DNA of 64,000 bases from Saliphagus infecundisoli (GCF_020177375.1 NZ_JAIWHV010000001.1:682001-746000); one strand, 5' to 3'. Counted from the first letter of the stretch, positions 1 to 9,719 are shown. Numbers and translations are program-made. The notes: generated from the letters alone by a model not told the origin.

Positions 1-183
1 GCTCTCGTCGGTGCCGTTCTCGCTTCCGTCGGCCGTCTCCTCGCCGCCGCCCGTTTCGTTGGAGGTCTCGTCGGACGTCTCGTTGCCGTCCGTGTCGTCG
101 CCTTCCTGGGCCCGCCCCGTACAGCCGGCGACGGCGACGGCCAACGCGCCCGCACTCCCGTACAGCAGCTCTCGTCGTTCCAT
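1..183 (-). CDS. Lipoprotein, N-terminal part only (cut by window edge)
   Basis: The reading frame starts at an ATG at 183 and runs off the left edge after 61 codons. It opens with MERRELL, a hydrophobic stretch and the lipobox AVAGC with the lipidated Cys at residue 21. This is the usual form of a haloarchaeal lipoprotein exported by the Tat route (twin Arg at 3-4). After the Cys comes a long Asp/Glu/Thr/Gly-rich linker, also typical. The functional domain lies outside the window, so the role is unknown. A TATA-like element on the minus strand lies at about 229-238. Confidence 0.65.
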   Translation of the reverse strand, partial: MERRELLYGSAGALAVAVAGCTGRAQEGDDTDGNETSDETSNETGGGEETADGSENGTDES

Positions 184-437
184 ACGTCCTCCGTCTACGA
201 GCGGGTGCAAAAACGTTTTGGTGAGGATCTATAAAATATATTGTTAGTCCGGCGTTCGAATCCCGTCGAAACAGTCAGGAACGAACGACGGAATCCCGAC
301 CGTCCACCGGAGGGAATCGACGGACGACGGTCGTGCAGCGATTCGACCCGAAACCCTCGTATTACCGGCCGCAACCGCCGATAACGGTGGAATCGAATCC
401 ACAGTCTTTATCAGTAGGAAGGTGGTGAGTCCGGTCA

Positions 438-713
438 ATGCTCCTCTCAGTGGACCGATCGGACCGGGACTCTACCCGGTCGCTCAGTTTCGAGATCATC
501 GCGGCCGTCGCCGAACGCGAGGGTGTCGATCCGACCGAGATCGAACCCCCCGAGTACGAGGCGCTGTACGAGGTCTTGGATCCCGAAGCGCTCGACGCGC
601 TGTTCGCCCCCCGTCAGAACGGCGCCGAGCGCGCCTCCGGACGCGTCGAGTTCCGGTACTGTGGCTACGACGTCACCGTCACCGACGGCGGCGAGGTCTC
701 GATCGAGAACTGA
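438..713 (+). CDS. HalOD1 output-domain small protein
   Basis: This 91-residue protein matches what I know of the HalOD1 family. That is a small haloarchaeal domain found alone or as the output module of signalling proteins. Typical features are SFEIIAAVAEREGVDP near residue 17, the middle segment with LYEVLDPEALDALF, and a beta-rich end with VEFRYCGYDVTV. Molecular function is unknown. A TATA-like CTTTATC at 406-412 lies 26-32 bp before the ATG, so the mRNA is probably leaderless. It stands alone, convergent with the exonuclease-like gene. Confidence 0.8.
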   Translation: MLLSVDRSDRDSTRSLSFEIIAAVAEREGVDPTEIEPPEYEALYEVLDPEALDALFAPRQNGAERASGRVEFRYCGYDVTVTDGGEVSIEN

Positions 714-743
714 CGGTTCCGGCCGACCGACGCTGGTTTTCCA

Positions 744-1493
744 TCAGTCCGCACACGCCGACTCGAAGACCTGCCGGTGGAGGCGGTCGGCGACCCGTTC
801 CGTCACGGTCTCCAAGTTCACCGTGTCGGCCCGGTTGTACTCGATCAGGCGCTCGAGAGAGTCCTCGTCGCCGCGTTCGTACCGGTGCCAGAGGCGGACG
901 GCGTCCCGCCCCGAGAGATCGGGTCGCTCGCGCTCGATCCCGAGGTCGCGTTCGACCTGCTTGAGCCCGCCGGTAAGCTCGAGCGTCCGACAGGGGTAGA
1001 GGAGATCGACGTGGGGCAAGGAGGCGTCGACGTCGTAGCAGGTCTCGAGAAAGGGAACGTCGAAGCGCTGGCCGTTGAAGGTGACAAGCAGCGCCGAGCG
1101 GTCGAGTTCGGCCTGGAGGCGCTCGGCCGTCAGATCGCGGCCGGCGACGAGCGTGGTCGTCTCGCCGCCCCGATGGAGGGTGACGGTCGTCACGTCGTTC
1201 GAGTCGGCGTCCAGTCCCGTCGTTTCGATGTCCAGAAAACACGCGCTCCGAGAGGCGTTTTCGTAGAGGCGCCACCGGCTCGAGGCGGGGAGTTCGTCGG
1301 CGAAAAAGGAAAGGTCGTCGTCGGCGAGTCGGGTCCGACCCTCCTCGATGTAGGCCTCGATCCGGTCTGCGGTCGTCGGGCCGACGACGTCCCCCGCGAA
1401 CTCGTCCCAGTGGGTGACCCCCGACTCCCAGAGCTTCCGCTCGGTTCGCTCGCCGACGCCACGAACCGGGATGAAGCTGTTCTCGATTCGCAC
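744..1493 (-). CDS. RNase H-like 3'-5' exonuclease (YprB-type)
   Basis: The protein has 249 residues. A helix-hairpin-helix-like segment (about residues 8-33, IPVRGVGERTERKLW) precedes an RNase H-fold DEDD exonuclease domain. The first acidic motif is FLDIETTGLD at 86-95, the second FNGQRFDVPFL near 138-148, and the last is YNRADTVNL near 220. This arrangement matches the predicted YprB/RNase_H_2 family, which is expected to use two metal ions to cut nucleic acid from the 3' end. I chose the GTG at 1493 because VRIENSFIPVRGVG is the conserved family start; frames further upstream are low-complexity. The substrate is unknown. Confidence 0.78.
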   Translation of the reverse strand: MRIENSFIPVRGVGERTERKLWESGVTHWDEFAGDVVGPTTADRIEAYIEEGRTRLADDDLSFFADELPASSRWRLYENASRSACFLDIETTGLDADSNDVTTVTLHRGGETTTLVAGRDLTAERLQAELDRSALLVTFNGQRFDVPFLETCYDVDASLPHVDLLYPCRTLELTGGLKQVERDLGIERERPDLSGRDAVRLWHRYERGDEDSLERLIEYNRADTVNLETVTERVADRLHRQVFESACAD

Positions 1494-1596
1494 ACCCCTT
1501 CTGGGGCGCGTGTGATCTAAAGCGTACGGGTTTCCGGCGACGGCGGGACCCCGCGGAACCGGCCGACTTTTCATCCGGCCGACCGTATCGCTCCCC

Positions 1597-2355
1597 ATGG
1601 CCGAGCGAAACGACGCTGCCGACGCCATCGGCGACCTCGTGGACACCCTGGAGGAACTCCGGGGGGAACTCGAGCCGGATAGCCCGGGACCGGGGCGGGG
1701 ACCGCCGCTTCGCCCGCCTACACCCGGGGAGCTCCTCCGGATGGCCGACGAGGTCGCGATCCCGCTCCTGATCCGCGCCCTCGAGGCCCAGATCCGGGCC
1801 CTCGAACGGCTCCAGCGTGCCGTCGGGCTCCTCCGCAGAGAGCGGGAGGTCCGCGAGCGGACGGGCGAGACCCGAGAGCGGAGCCGCGAGCGCGTCGAGG
1901 GCCTCCGGGACCGGACCCTAGACGGGTTGGATGACGTGCTCGCGGAACTCGGGCGGACCGTCGAGGGCGAGCCGACCGATCGACGGGCCCGCGAGCTGCT
2001 CGCCGACGCCCGCGAGCTGCGCGACGAGATCGACGACCGGCTCCGGGACGCGACCGAGGGCCGCGAGCGACGGGGGCGGGATTCCGACCGCGTTCGCGAC
2101 GCCCGGACGATCGAGGTGACGTCGCCCGACGAGGAGGACGAGGACGAGGAGACGGACGTGGACGTCGACGCCGAACTCGACACGCTTCGGGACCGCTACA
2201 GGCCCGAGGAGGGCGGCGAGGAGGCCGACGGCCTCGATGGCGGGGACGAGTCCATCGACACCGATGGCGAGGATGACGAGGGAGACGACACGGAGGAATC
2301 CGGAGAGGGCGACGGGGCCGACGGCGACGACGATCGGCCCCCCGGAGCGAGATAG
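1597..2355 (+). CDS. Conserved haloarchaeal coiled-coil protein
   Basis: The 252-residue protein is very acidic and has no signal peptide. Residues 1-165 are rich in Arg, Glu and Leu with long predicted helices (IRALEAQIRALERLQRAV region) and should form coiled coils. Residues about 175-252 are a disordered Asp/Glu/Gly tail. I recognise it only as a haloarchaeal protein of unknown function, possibly of family DUF7547. It lies just before the menaquinone genes and 36 bp ahead of menF, so co-transcription with menF is possible. Confidence 0.65.
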   Translation: MAERNDAADAIGDLVDTLEELRGELEPDSPGPGRGPPLRPPTPGELLRMADEVAIPLLIRALEAQIRALERLQRAVGLLRREREVRERTGETRERSRERVEGLRDRTLDGLDDVLAELGRTVEGEPTDRRARELLADARELRDEIDDRLRDATEGRERRGRDSDRVRDARTIEVTSPDEEDEDEETDVDVDAELDTLRDRYRPEEGGEEADGLDGGDESIDTDGEDDEGDDTEESGEGDGADGDDDRPPGAR

Positions 2356-2391
2356 TTAGGCTGAAGGCGTCCCCAGCCCGAGTCCGGGTAG

Positions 2392-3723
2392 ATGAACCGA
2401 TCGTCGGGCGACGTGGCTGGGGAGACTATCGCGGCCGACCCGGTCGGGCGGAGCCGCGAACTCGGGGACGTCTCCTTCGGCGCCGTCGCCGACGTCGGCG
2501 AGGGGGCCCACGTCCAGTGGGCGGCCCCCGACGGACTCGAGCTGCTCGGGCGGGGCGTCGCGGCGGCGTTTACCGCCGCTGGCGGGAACCGGATCGAGGA
2601 CGTCCGGTCGGCGGCGGCCGCGTTCTTCGATCGGCTCGACCACGACGGTCCCCCCGAGAGCCGGTCGCGTGCCCTGGGCGGCCTCGCGTTCCACGCCGAC
2701 CACGGCCCCACTCCGCCCTGGACCGGGTTCCCCGCGGCGTCCTTTCTCGTGCCGCGGATCCAGCTCACGCGGACCGACCGAGGGACGTGGCTGACTGCAG
2801 TCGGCGACGGCGAGCGGGCCGCGACGGACCTGCTCGCGGAGTGGGAGGAGCGCCTCGAGAGGCTGGCGACGATGCGCCCCAGCGGGACGAAGCCGGGGGT
2901 CGAACGGAGCCGGCGGCCCACCTCGCGGTCGGCCTGGCGCGAGCGGGTCGAACACGCCCTGGCGCGGATCGCCGACGGCGATCTGGAGAAGGTCGTCCTC
3001 GCCCAGACCCTGGCGGTCGAACTCGGGGAGGGAATCGACGTCGCGGCGACCGTCGAACGCCTCCGCCGGAAGTATCCGGGCTGTTACCGGTTCCTGATCG
3101 ATCCCGACGCGGGCGGGCGGACGTTCTTCGGGGCCCCCCCCGAACGGCTCGTTTCGATGCGGGGCGACCGGATCGAGACCGAGGCACTCGCGGGCTCGGT
3201 CGCCCGCGGGGAGAGCCCCGAGGAGGACGAGGAACTCGCCGACAGGATGCGCGAGGACGAGAAGCTAGAGCGCGAACACGAGGTCGTCGTGCGCGCGATC
3301 CAAGCACAGCTCTCGCCGATCGCCGCCGACGTCTCGGTCGGCGAGCGGACCGTCCGCCGGCTGGCGACGATCCAGCACCTCAGGACGCCGATTACGGCCC
3401 GGGCCGGGGCGGCCGACCACGTCCTCGACGTCGTCGGCGCCCTGCACCCGACGCCCGCGGTCGGCGGGCTTCCCCCCGATCCCGCCATCGAGACGATCCG
3501 GGCGGTCGAGGGGTTCGACCGGGGGTGGTACGCCGCCCCGATCGGCTGGTTCGACGCGGAGGGCGACGGCGAGTTCGCCGTCGGGATCCGGTCGGGAGTC
3601 GCGAGCGAGCGCGAGGTCACCCTCTTTGCGGGCAACGGCATCGTCGCCGACAGCGACCCCGACGAGGAGTGGGCGGAGATCCAGCTCAAGTTCCGGCCCG
3701 TCCTCGACGAGCTCGAACGATGA
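2392..3723 (+). CDS. menF: Isochorismate synthase MenF
   Basis: This 443-residue enzyme converts chorismate to isochorismate, the first committed step of menaquinone synthesis. The C-terminal half carries chorismate-binding motifs: EKVVLAQTLAVEL near 200, ETEALAGSVARGE near 261, HLRTPITARAG near 329, LHPTPAVGGLP near 352 and GWYAAPIGWFDAEGDGEFAVGIR near 378 onwards. The length fits the MenF/EntC group. Its stop overlaps the menD start as ATGA, so the two are translationally coupled. The downstream menD rules strongly for MenF over a siderophore-pathway EntC. Confidence 0.92.
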   Translation: MNRSSGDVAGETIAADPVGRSRELGDVSFGAVADVGEGAHVQWAAPDGLELLGRGVAAAFTAAGGNRIEDVRSAAAAFFDRLDHDGPPESRSRALGGLAFHADHGPTPPWTGFPAASFLVPRIQLTRTDRGTWLTAVGDGERAATDLLAEWEERLERLATMRPSGTKPGVERSRRPTSRSAWRERVEHALARIADGDLEKVVLAQTLAVELGEGIDVAATVERLRRKYPGCYRFLIDPDAGGRTFFGAPPERLVSMRGDRIETEALAGSVARGESPEEDEELADRMREDEKLEREHEVVVRAIQAQLSPIAADVSVGERTVRRLATIQHLRTPITARAGAADHVLDVVGALHPTPAVGGLPPDPAIETIRAVEGFDRGWYAAPIGWFDAEGDGEFAVGIRSGVASEREVTLFAGNGIVADSDPDEEWAEIQLKFRPVLDELER

Positions 3724-5543
3724 CCGACCGCCGGCCGCCGAACCCCTCGACGCTCTGGGCCGAGGTTCTGGTGTCCGAACTCGCCGCGGACGGGCTCTCC
3801 GCGGTCTGTATCGCCCCCGGGAGCCGCTCGACGCCGCTGACGGTCGCCTTCGCCGCCCATCCCGACGTCGAGGTCTACTCCCATCTCGACGAGCGTTCTG
3901 CTGCGTTCTTCGCGCTCGGGCGCGCCCGCCGGACCGGCGAGCCGACGGCACTGGTCTCGACCTCCGGAACGGCGGCGGCGAACTTCCACCCCGCCGTGAT
4001 CGAGGCCCACCAGGGCCGGGTCCCCCTCCTGCTGCTCACCGCCGACCGGCCCCGGGACCTCCGGGACAGCGGCGCCAACCAGACGATAGACCAGGTCGAT
4101 CTCTACGGGGACGCCGTCCGGTGGGCAATGGATCTCCCCGAGGCCAGGCTCGAGGAGCGCCCGGTCGAAATGCTCTGGACGACCGCCGCGCGGGCGCTCG
4201 CCGCCGCGACCGGAACGCCCGCGGGCCCGGTCCACCTCAACTGTCCGTTCCGAAAGCCTCTGGAGCCCGTCGAGACGGGCGAGATAGACGCCGACTTTCT
4301 CGACCGGATCGACCGGGATGGGGACGAGGGACCCGCCGTCCGGACGACCGGGGGGACGCCGGTCCCGGCAGCCGAGGACGTCGCCCGGATCGCGGAGACC
4401 ATGGAGAGCGCCGACCGGCCCCTGGTCGTCGCCGGCCCCGCCGACCCCCCGGGAATCGACGCCGGGAGGATCGCAGGTCTCGCCAGGGCGGTCGGCGCCC
4501 CGATCCTCGCGGACCCGCTGTCGGGACTGCGCTTCGGCGAGCACGTCCGCGAGCGGGACGGGGAGTCGCCGAGGGTCGTCTTCGGCGGGTACGACGCCTA
4601 CCTCCCCGATCCCGACCTCGCTCCCGACGTCGTCCTCCGAGTGGGGGCCTCGCCGACCTCGAAGCCGCTTCGGAACTGGTTGTCCGACGTCGCTCCGAAG
4701 CAGTTCCTGATCGACCCCGCGGGAGGGTGGCGCGAGGCGACCTACGCCGCGACGGATCTCGTCGTCGCGGATCCCGACCGCTTGGTCGGCGACCTCCTCG
4801 CGGTTCTCGAGACCGACGGAAACGACGGGAGCGGTGACGCGGGCACGTCGGGATCCGCCGGCAAGTGGCTCGAGGACTTCCATCGCCGCGAGGCCGCCCA
4901 CTGGTCGGTCGTCGAGCGGGCGACCGACCCCGATCGGCTGGCCGCAGCGCCCTTCGAGGGCGCGGTGCTGGCGGCGGCGCTCGCCGAGGCGCCCGACCCC
5001 GCGACCGTCTTCGTCTCAAACAGCATGCCGATCCGGGACGCCGACCGTTTCGGCCGGCCCCGGGCGGCGGAGCTCTCGGTGCTCGCCAATCGGGGCGCGA
5101 GCGGGATCGACGGCATCACGAGTACGGGACTGGGTGCCGGTTCGGCGGTTGAGGAGCCCCTCGTGATCGTGACCGGCGACCTTGCGTTCTACCACGACTC
5201 CAACGGGTTGCTCGCCGTCGGGCGCTGTGGCGTCGATGCGACCATCGTCGTCCTCGACAACGACGGCGGCGGCATCTTCCACATGCTCCCGATCGAGGAG
5301 TTCGATCCGCCGTTTACGGAGCAGTTCAAGACGCCCCACGGCCTCGAGTTTTCGTACCTCGCCGAGTGCTACGGTCTCGAGTTCGAGTGCGTCGCGCCCG
5401 CCGACTTCTCCGAGCGGTACCGCGCCTCGCTGGCGAGTGCGGGAACCCAGGTGCTTTCGGTGGCGTTCGACGCGGAGGCGAGCCATCGTCGGCGGGAGGA
5501 GTTGGAGGAACGGAGTTTGACGGGCGGAAACGGAGACGAGTAG
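3720..5543 (+). CDS. menD: SEPHCHC synthase MenD
   Basis: This 607-residue thiamine-diphosphate enzyme joins isochorismate and 2-oxoglutarate to give SEPHCHC. The N-terminal domain has CIAPGSRSTPLTVAFA and the catalytic-Glu region SHLDERSAAFFALG. STSGTAAANFHPAVIEA follows. The cofactor motif near 484-515 contains GDLAFYHDSNGLLAV and NDGGGIFHMLP. I use the ATG at 3720, which overlaps the menF stop by 4 nt. The frame stays open far upstream but that part is antisense-style low-complexity Arg-rich sequence. Length agrees with archaeal MenD. Confidence 0.94.
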   Translation: MTDRRPPNPSTLWAEVLVSELAADGLSAVCIAPGSRSTPLTVAFAAHPDVEVYSHLDERSAAFFALGRARRTGEPTALVSTSGTAAANFHPAVIEAHQGRVPLLLLTADRPRDLRDSGANQTIDQVDLYGDAVRWAMDLPEARLEERPVEMLWTTAARALAAATGTPAGPVHLNCPFRKPLEPVETGEIDADFLDRIDRDGDEGPAVRTTGGTPVPAAEDVARIAETMESADRPLVVAGPADPPGIDAGRIAGLARAVGAPILADPLSGLRFGEHVRERDGESPRVVFGGYDAYLPDPDLAPDVVLRVGASPTSKPLRNWLSDVAPKQFLIDPAGGWREATYAATDLVVADPDRLVGDLLAVLETDGNDGSGDAGTSGSAGKWLEDFHRREAAHWSVVERATDPDRLAAAPFEGAVLAAALAEAPDPATVFVSNSMPIRDADRFGRPRAAELSVLANRGASGIDGITSTGLGAGSAVEEPLVIVTGDLAFYHDSNGLLAVGRCGVDATIVVLDNDGGGIFHMLPIEEFDPPFTEQFKTPHGLEFSYLAECYGLEFECVAPADFSERYRASLASAGTQVLSVAFDAEASHRRREELEERSLTGGNGDE

Positions 5544-5654
5544 TCGGCCCGGGGACCGCGGCGGGTGTTCGGTCGAGGTTCTTTATATTCCGGCTCCACG
5601 AGGTGAACGAATCCGGGAGAAATACGTTCTCAGAAATGGACGTCTATCCGACGA

Positions 5655-6535
5655 ATGGATCCCGTTCGATTCCTCCGCGAGGGCCTGGCTGACGACTCGT
5701 TACGGACCGCGATCCTCGTCGGCCTCGCTACGATTCCGTTTACGCTCGTGCTCTCCTGGGAGCCGGCGGCCGGCGACACCGTCGTCGTCGGTGGCTCCGT
5801 CTCGGGGACGCCCATGCTCCTGCCGGACTCGTCGTCGGCTCCCTGTATCGCAACCGGGGGGCTCGCCGAGCCGGGATCTGGACCGGCCTCGCGGCCTCGA
5901 TCGGGACGGTAACCGTCTTCGTTGCCAACACGGTCACGACGGTTCCGCCGGACTCGTTGTGGATGGTCGCGCTCGCGGCCGTGCTGGGGCCGGTCGTCGT
6001 CGGGCTCGGCGTCGCCCTCACGGTCGCGTTCACGACGGTCGCCGCACTGGTCGGCGGATGGGCCACGACCCGGCTCCAGCGGGATCGGCGAAACCGGGCA
6101 GCGAGAAGCGGGGAGACGGGTGCCACCGGTCGGTCACGATGGTGGCTCGCCGTTCTCGTCTACGCGGTCGTCGCACCGGTCGTCTTGGTGTATGTGCTTT
6201 GGGTTCGACCGGAGAGCGGCGTCGGCCTCGTCCTCTCTATCGTGGGTGTGTTCGGGCTCGTCGTCTCCGCCGTCGTCGCGTTCGTCGGGCTGTTCATCGA
6301 CGTGACGGCGCCCCGGGACCCCGCCACGGACCGGCTCCCGTCCGTCCGGCTGTACGTCGGCGTTCCGATCGGGGCGGCCGTTCTCGCCTACGCGATCGGG
6401 GCGCTTCGCGCGACGGGAAATCCCGTGGGGGACGGAACGTACGGCTTCGTTATCGCGCTCTGGGTTTGCGTAACCGCCTACCTCGTTTTCGAGCGGCGGC
6501 CGGGAGGGACGGTACCGAGCGGATCGAACGCGTAG
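5655..6535 (+). pseudogene. Membrane protein gene with apparent -1 frameshift (DUF5518-like)
   Basis: Two frames together encode one membrane protein. The first (from ATG 5655) gives MDPVRFLREGLADDSLRTAILVGL, a TM helix and VVVGGSVSG. At about 5810 continuity needs a shift into the second frame, which reads DAHAPAGLVVGSLYRNRGARRAG and then four or five TM helices to 6535. The switch falls in a GGGG run at about 5807-5810. Five Gs would restore one frame of about 294 codons, so this is either a true frameshift or a homopolymer sequencing error. Architecture resembles haloarchaeal DUF5518-type membrane proteins (hedged). It interrupts the men cluster. A TATA-like TTTATATT lies at 5582-5589. Confidence 0.6.
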
Positions 6536-6731
6536 CCCTCCCCGGAGGCCGATCGCGGGTTCAGAGAGAACCAGTCCCAACCGACCTCGCGGTGACCGAC
6601 ACACTGGCGCTGACGATGGTCGACGGGCGACTCGCCATCCACGAGGAGACCGCGATCGCCGTTGTGAACGGCGAGATCGTCGCGACTCCGAACCGGGTCC
6701 CTATTTGGCGCTCTCCGCGTAATTCGAGGAC

Positions 6732-7661
6732 ATGGTTTCGGACCTGTTCGATCCCGACCGCTGGGAGCCCGTCGAGGGCTTCGACCCCGCCGATCTCACC
6801 TATCACCGTGCCGTCGATTCGGGCACCGTCCGGATCGCCTTCGACCGCCCCGCCGTCCGGAACGCCTTCCGGCCGGAGACCGTCGACGAACTGCTCGAGG
6901 TGCTCCGGGACGCAAAGCGCCGGACTGACGTCGGCTGTGTCCTCCTGACCGGAAACGGTCCCTCGCCGAAGGACGGCGGCTGGGCGTTCTGCTCGGGCGG
7001 CGATCAGACGATCCGGGGCGACGAGGGCTACGAGTACGGCGAGGACGGCACGGACGGCGAAGGTGGGGGGAACGACGACGGGGATGGCGATGGCGAGCAG
7101 TCGGCGGCTCCCCGACTCCATATCCTCGAGGTCCAGCGGCTCATACGCCACCTCCCGAAGGTCGTCGTCTGCGTCGTCCCCGGCTGGGCCGTCGGCGGCG
7201 GCCACTCGCTGCACGTCGTCTGTGATCTGACCATCGCGAGCGAGGAACACGCCAAATTCCTCCAGACCGACCCCGACGTCGCGAGCTACGACGCGGGCTT
7301 TGGCTCGGCGTACCTCGCCAAACAGATCGGCCAGAAGAAGGCCCGAGAAGTGTTCTTCCTCGGGAAGACCTACAGCGCCGAGGAGGCAGCCGAAATGGGG
7401 ATGGTCAACGAGGCGGTTCCCCACGAGGAGTTAGAGGAGCGAGCCCTCGAGTGGGGCGAGCGCATTAATTCGAAGAGTCCGACGGCGATGCGGATGCTCA
7501 AGTACGGGTTCAACATGGCCGACGACGGGATGGTCGGCCAGCAGGTGTTCGCCGGGGAGGCGACGCGGCTGGGCTACATGACCGACGAGGCGCAGGAAGG
7601 TCGGGAGGCGTTCGTCGAGGGGAGGGAACCGGAGTTCGATGGCTTCCCCTGGCACTACTAG
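6732..7661 (+). CDS. menB: 1,4-dihydroxy-2-naphthoyl-CoA synthase MenB
   Basis: The 309-residue protein is a crotonase-fold enzyme that cyclises o-succinylbenzoyl-CoA to DHNA-CoA. Diagnostic elements are FDRPAVRNAFRPETVDEL (38-55), the oxyanion-hole segment GWAFCSGGDQ (83-92), VPGWAVGGGHSLHVVCDL (149-166), QTDPDVASYDAGFGSAYLA near 180, and the C-terminal EFDGFPWHY. Residues about 101-125 form an acidic Gly/Asp-rich insertion in the loop after the first oxyanion residue, longer than in bacterial MenB. It is separated from menD by the frameshifted membrane gene and precedes menA by 67 bp. Confidence 0.93.
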   Translation: MVSDLFDPDRWEPVEGFDPADLTYHRAVDSGTVRIAFDRPAVRNAFRPETVDELLEVLRDAKRRTDVGCVLLTGNGPSPKDGGWAFCSGGDQTIRGDEGYEYGEDGTDGEGGGNDDGDGDGEQSAAPRLHILEVQRLIRHLPKVVVCVVPGWAVGGGHSLHVVCDLTIASEEHAKFLQTDPDVASYDAGFGSAYLAKQIGQKKAREVFFLGKTYSAEEAAEMGMVNEAVPHEELEERALEWGERINSKSPTAMRMLKYGFNMADDGMVGQQVFAGEATRLGYMTDEAQEGREAFVEGREPEFDGFPWHY

Positions 7662-7728
7662 GGGAGCGTCTGCCGGGACACTCGACCGAACCACCACCGC
7701 TTTGGCTCCCCTCGTCTAAACCCCGGCA

Positions 7729-8667
7729 ATGAGCGAGACGGCGGAGCTCTCGGTGGGAAGGGCCTGGCTGATGGCCGCCCGGCCACAGACGCTGCCCGCG
7801 GCCGCGGCGCCGGTGATCGTCGGCACCGGGGTGGCGATCCACGAGGGACTCTTTGCTCCCCTGCCCGCGCTGTTCGCGTTCGTCGGTGCCGCCCTGATCC
7901 AGGTGGGGACCAACTTCGCGAACGACTACTACGACGCAAAGAAAGGCGCCGACACCGACGACCGCGAGGGCTTTACCCGGGTCACCCAGTCGGGACTGAT
8001 CGCCGAAGAGAGCGTCAAGCGCGCGACCCTGCTTACGTTCGGGCTCGCGATTCTCTCGGGAACGTACCTCGTCTACGTCGGCGGGCTCCCGATCCTCGCG
8101 ATCGGACTGATCAGCGTCCTCTGTGGGTGGGCGTACACCGGCGGCCCCTATCCCCTGGGCTATCACGGCCTCGGGGACCTCTTCGTCTTCGTCTTCTTCG
8201 GGCTCGTCGCCGTCGTCGGCACGTTCTACGTCCAGGCCGCGGCGACCCTGGCGGCCCCGCTCCCGATGGGGGCCCCCGAGGGCACCGTCACCACCGAAGC
8301 CGCCGTCGCGAGCCTCCCGGTCGCCGGGCTCTCGACGGCCGTCCTCGTCGTCAACAACGTCCGCGATCTGGAGACCGACGCCGCGACCGGCAAGCGAACG
8401 CTCGCGGTTCGGCTCGGCTACCGGGCCAGCCGGCTCGAGTACGCCGCCCTCCTCGCGCTCGCGTACCTGACTCCCTTCTGGTTTCTCGCGCGGGGCTTCT
8501 CGCCCGCCGTCCTCCTCCCCCTCCTGACCCTTCCCTACGCCGCCCTCGTCGCCCGGACCCTCTCGACTCGGACCGACGGCGAGGCCCTCAACCCCGCCCT
8601 CGAGCGAACCGGAAAACTGCTCGCGGGGTTCGCACTCCTCTTTGCCGCGGGGGTGGCGATCGGGTGA
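7729..8667 (+). CDS. menA: DHNA polyprenyltransferase MenA
   Basis: The 312-residue integral membrane prenyltransferase (UbiA superfamily) attaches a polyprenyl chain to 1,4-dihydroxy-2-naphthoate, giving demethylmenaquinone. The first Asp-rich motif is [11 protein letters not shown] at 65-75 and the second is [20 protein letters not shown] near 206-225. About eight TM helices are visible. The TGA stop overlaps the GTG start of menC (GTGA), so translation is coupled. Within UbiA enzymes the surrounding men genes settle the assignment to MenA. Confidence 0.93.
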   Translation: MSETAELSVGRAWLMAARPQTLPAAAAPVIVGTGVAIHEGLFAPLPALFAFVGAALIQVGTNFANDYYDAKKGADTDDREGFTRVTQSGLIAEESVKRATLLTFGLAILSGTYLVYVGGLPILAIGLISVLCGWAYTGGPYPLGYHGLGDLFVFVFFGLVAVVGTFYVQAAATLAAPLPMGAPEGTVTTEAAVASLPVAGLSTAVLVVNNVRDLETDAATGKRTLAVRLGYRASRLEYAALLALAYLTPFWFLARGFSPAVLLPLLTLPYAALVARTLSTRTDGEALNPALERTGKLLAGFALLFAAGVAIG

Positions 8668-9719
8668 CCGACCTGGCGTATCGCCAGTTCTCGCTGGCGC
8701 TCGCCGAGCCCCTCGAAACCTCGAGGGGGCCGATCGAGGCCCGCGAGGGGTTTCTGATCCGGCTGACCGACGACGACGGCGGCGAGGGGGTCGGCGAGGC
8801 GACTCCCCTACCCGGCTGGACCGAGTCCATCGAGGACTGTGAGCGCGCCATCGAGCGGGCGCGGGAGGCGGCCCGTGAGGAGGGACTCGCGGGCGCCCTT
8901 GAGGCGGTTTCGGATGCGCCGGCGGCCCGCCACGGACTCGCGCTCGCCGCACTCGACCGGGCGGCCACCGGTGCGGATACACCGCTCTACCGCCATCTCG
9001 GCGGCGACGGCGTCGAGCGGGTACCGGTCAACGCCACCGTCGGCGACGGCTCGCCCGACGAAACCACCGAGGACGTTCGCGAGGCGGTCGACGACGGCTT
9101 CTCGTGTTGCAAGCTGAAAGCCGGCGTCGGGAGCGTCGAGCGGGACGTGCGGCGGGTCCGGCGGGTTCGGGAGGCCGTCGGTGCCGACCTCGAGCTCCGG
9201 CTGGACGCCAACGGCGCCTGGTCGCGTGCGGAGGCCGAGCAGGCCGTCGAGGCCCTCGGTGATGACGTGGACCTGCTAGAGCAACCGCTTTCCTCCGACG
9301 ACCTCGCGGGCCACGCCGACCTCCGCGGGCGCGGCGTCGCGGTCGCGATCGACGAGGGGCTCTACGAGCGCGGGATCGACGCCGTCGTCGGGGCGGACGC
9401 GGCCGACGCCATCGTCGTGAAACCGATGGCGGTCGGCGGGGTGGACGCCGGGATGAAGCTCGCGGTCTGGGCCCGGGAGTGTGGGGTCGTCCCCGTCGTG
9501 ACGACGACGATCGACGCGGTCCTCGCGCGGACGGCGGCGGTCCACCTCGCGGCGGCGATCCCCACGGAGGGGAAGCGACCGGCGAGCGGGCTGGCGACCG
9601 CCGACCTGCTCTGTGAGGACCTCGCGGCCGACCCGGTCGAACTCGAGGGCGGCGAGGCGACCGTTCCCCAGGAGCCCGGTCTCGGCGTCGCGGGCGCGTG
9701 GGGTGGTCGGGATGCGTAA
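8664..9719 (+). CDS. menC: o-succinylbenzoate synthase MenC
   Basis: The 351-residue enolase-superfamily enzyme dehydrates SHCHC to o-succinylbenzoate. Catalytic elements are visible: CCKLKAGVG (Lys pair), LRLDANGAW (metal Asp), DLLEQPL (metal Glu), VAIDEGLY (metal Asp) and IVVKPMAVGG (second Lys). The start is the GTG at 8664, overlapping the menA stop; the protein then reads [17 protein letters not shown], as expected for the capping domain. It overlaps menE by 8 nt. menH, which normally supplies its substrate, is not in this window. Confidence 0.92.
   Translation: MTDLAYRQFSLALAEPLETSRGPIEAREGFLIRLTDDDGGEGVGEATPLPGWTESIEDCERAIERAREAAREEGLAGALEAVSDAPAARHGLALAALDRAATGADTPLYRHLGGDGVERVPVNATVGDGSPDETTEDVREAVDDGFSCCKLKAGVGSVERDVRRVRRVREAVGADLELRLDANGAWSRAEAEQAVEALGDDVDLLEQPLSSDDLAGHADLRGRGVAVAIDEGLYERGIDAVVGADAADAIVVKPMAVGGVDAGMKLAVWARECGVVPVVTTTIDAVLARTAAVHLAAAIPTEGKRPASGLATADLLCEDLAADPVELEGGEATVPQEPGLGVAGAWGGRDA

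Noticed and set aside
244-437. 64-codon minus ORF between the lipoprotein gene and the HalOD1 gene
   Set aside because: No family resemblance, and it covers the HalOD1 promoter. I see only promoter sequence here.
3084-4901. A 605-codon open frame antisense to menF/menD
   Set aside because: High GC makes stops rare on the opposite strand. The product is Arg/Gly/Pro/Asp-rich low-complexity sequence, while the sense strand encodes clear MenF and MenD.
6591-6731. Possible short protein ahead of menB (TDTLALTMVDGRLAIHEETA)
   Set aside because: It looks protein-like but has no stop before running through menB in another frame, and no promoter or start is supported.
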